From IMG/VR virus record IMGVR_UViG_3300042514_000287, positions 1-22,205 of that record: a DNA stretch of 22,205 nt; one strand, given 5' to 3'. Source of the DNA: a virus. Numbering within the stretch: the first letter of the stretch is position 1; every line of letters begins with the position of its first letter. The notes under the pieces were generated by a model. That model was given only the letters and a program-made list of their open reading frames with translations, was not told the origin of the DNA and ran no database searches. Of the stretch, positions 21,917 to 22,205 are shown piece after piece. A program made the position numbers and the translations under genes.

Positions 21917-22205
21917 CGTAGATCACCACATACAATAATGTCTTGGTGATCAGGCTTGATAGAATACCGACAGCATTAGTGTATAGCGCGATTCCCAATC
22001 CAACAGACATGTTAGCAAGTAACTTGGCCAGACTTGTCGCATCGGTAACTGAGGCCGAGGTGATGCCTGACGATAAGAGGTAAATGAAGCCAATAACGGT
22101 ACCTAACATACCGAGCGCCAACATCTGTTCGGAACCAAACCAAACAGCATCGATCAACTTTTTATTATCTCTTGTCTTGTTTGTGTATGCGATAAATCCA
22201 ATCGC
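21903..22205 (-). CDS. MotA/TolQ/ExbB-type proton channel subunit (partial, 5' end outside window)
   Basis: The frame runs off the right edge at 22205; only the C-terminal 100 residues are in the window. They hold the core of the MotA/TolQ/ExbB family: L-G-M-L-G-T-V-I-G-F-I-Y-L-L as one membrane helix, then L-A-K-L-L-A-N-M-S-V-G-L-G-I-A-L-Y-T-N-A-V-G-I as the next, ending shortly after (Y-D-D-K-P). TolQ/ExbB have L-G-L-L-G-T-V-x-G and a later A-L-x-T-T-A-x-G at matching places. This pore subunit forms a pentamer around an ExbD/TolR/MotB dimer and uses the proton gradient to rotate it. Residue W at the I-D-A-V-W-F-G segment precedes the first helix. There is no in-window start: the first in-frame alternative start (TTG at 22157) is inside the domain. 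Confidence 0.8.
   Translation of the reverse strand, partial: AIGFIAYTNKTRDNKKLIDAVWFGSEQMLALGMLGTVIGFIYLLSSGITSASVTDATSLAKLLANMSVGLGIALYTNAVGILSSLITKTLLYVVIYDDKP

Noticed and set aside
21272-22205. Reading the channel pair as a Zorya (ZorA/ZorB) defence module.
   Set aside because: The channel subunit ends right after its last helix, without the long ZorA tail, and the partner lacks the OmpA-like domain of ZorB; no ZorC, ZorD or ZorE is nearby.
1-22205. tRNA genes, CRISPR arrays, insertion sequences or attachment sites.
   Set aside because: No cloverleaf-like stretches, spaced direct repeats or transposase motifs were seen; nearly all bases lie in phage genes.

Overview
This window is a structural and replication segment of a large contractile-tailed phage of the T4 superfamily. 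The case rests on recognisable relatives of T4 gp4, gp6, gp8, gp25, gp26, gp32, gp33, gp53 and gp59, most in T4-like neighbourhoods. By eye the DNA is AT-rich. The style of the wedge proteins (a DUF4815-type protein, Gly-rich beta repeats, a hub protein without lysozyme) looks more like T4 relatives of cyanobacteria and alphaproteobacteria than coliphage T4. The host cannot be fixed from the sequence. Envelope-directed genes (HtrA-type protease, ExbB/ExbD-type proton channel) point to a Gram-negative host.

Left block (1-13113, minus strand, read right to left). A late operon encodes the baseplate: tube cap (gp48-like), gp53, hub (gp27-like), OB-fold hub protein (gp5 N-part), spike (gp5 C-part), gp25, gp6, a gp7-position protein, gp8 and a DUF4815 protein cut by the window edge. 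Genes abut or overlap by a few bases. A T4-type late promoter (TATAAATA) stands just upstream of the gp48-like gene.

Middle block (13149-17780, plus strand). The order is head-completion nuclease gp4, an unrecognised virion-type protein, a tail-tube-fold protein (gp54 candidate), gp26-like and gp51-like hub-assembly proteins, and a 668-residue tail-associated cell-wall hydrolase with a transglycosylase domain and an M15-type peptidase domain. This hydrolase probably replaces the lysozyme that T4 carries inside gp5. A consensus sigma70 promoter lies between gp4 and the next gene but points leftward, antisense to gp4.

Right block (17828-22205, minus strand). It holds the gp32 - gp59 - gp33 replication and late-transcription cluster in T4 order. 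Directly upstream and overlapping it is a run of four envelope genes: an ExbB/TolQ/MotA-type channel subunit (cut by the window edge), an ExbD/TolR-type protein with a periplasmic DUF2135/YfaP-like domain, a two-helix membrane protein, and a membrane-anchored HtrA-type protease with a complete His-Asp-Ser triad. Each gene overlaps the next by 1-14 bases, so they appear to be one co-translated unit. This proton-channel plus protease cassette fused to the replication operon is the most unusual content of the window. gp32 has its own strong sigma70 promoter with an inverted repeat in the spacer, and a strong hairpin terminator separates it from the converging hydrolase gene.

No tRNA, CRISPR array or insertion sequence was seen, and no stretch above 300 bases lacks a gene.
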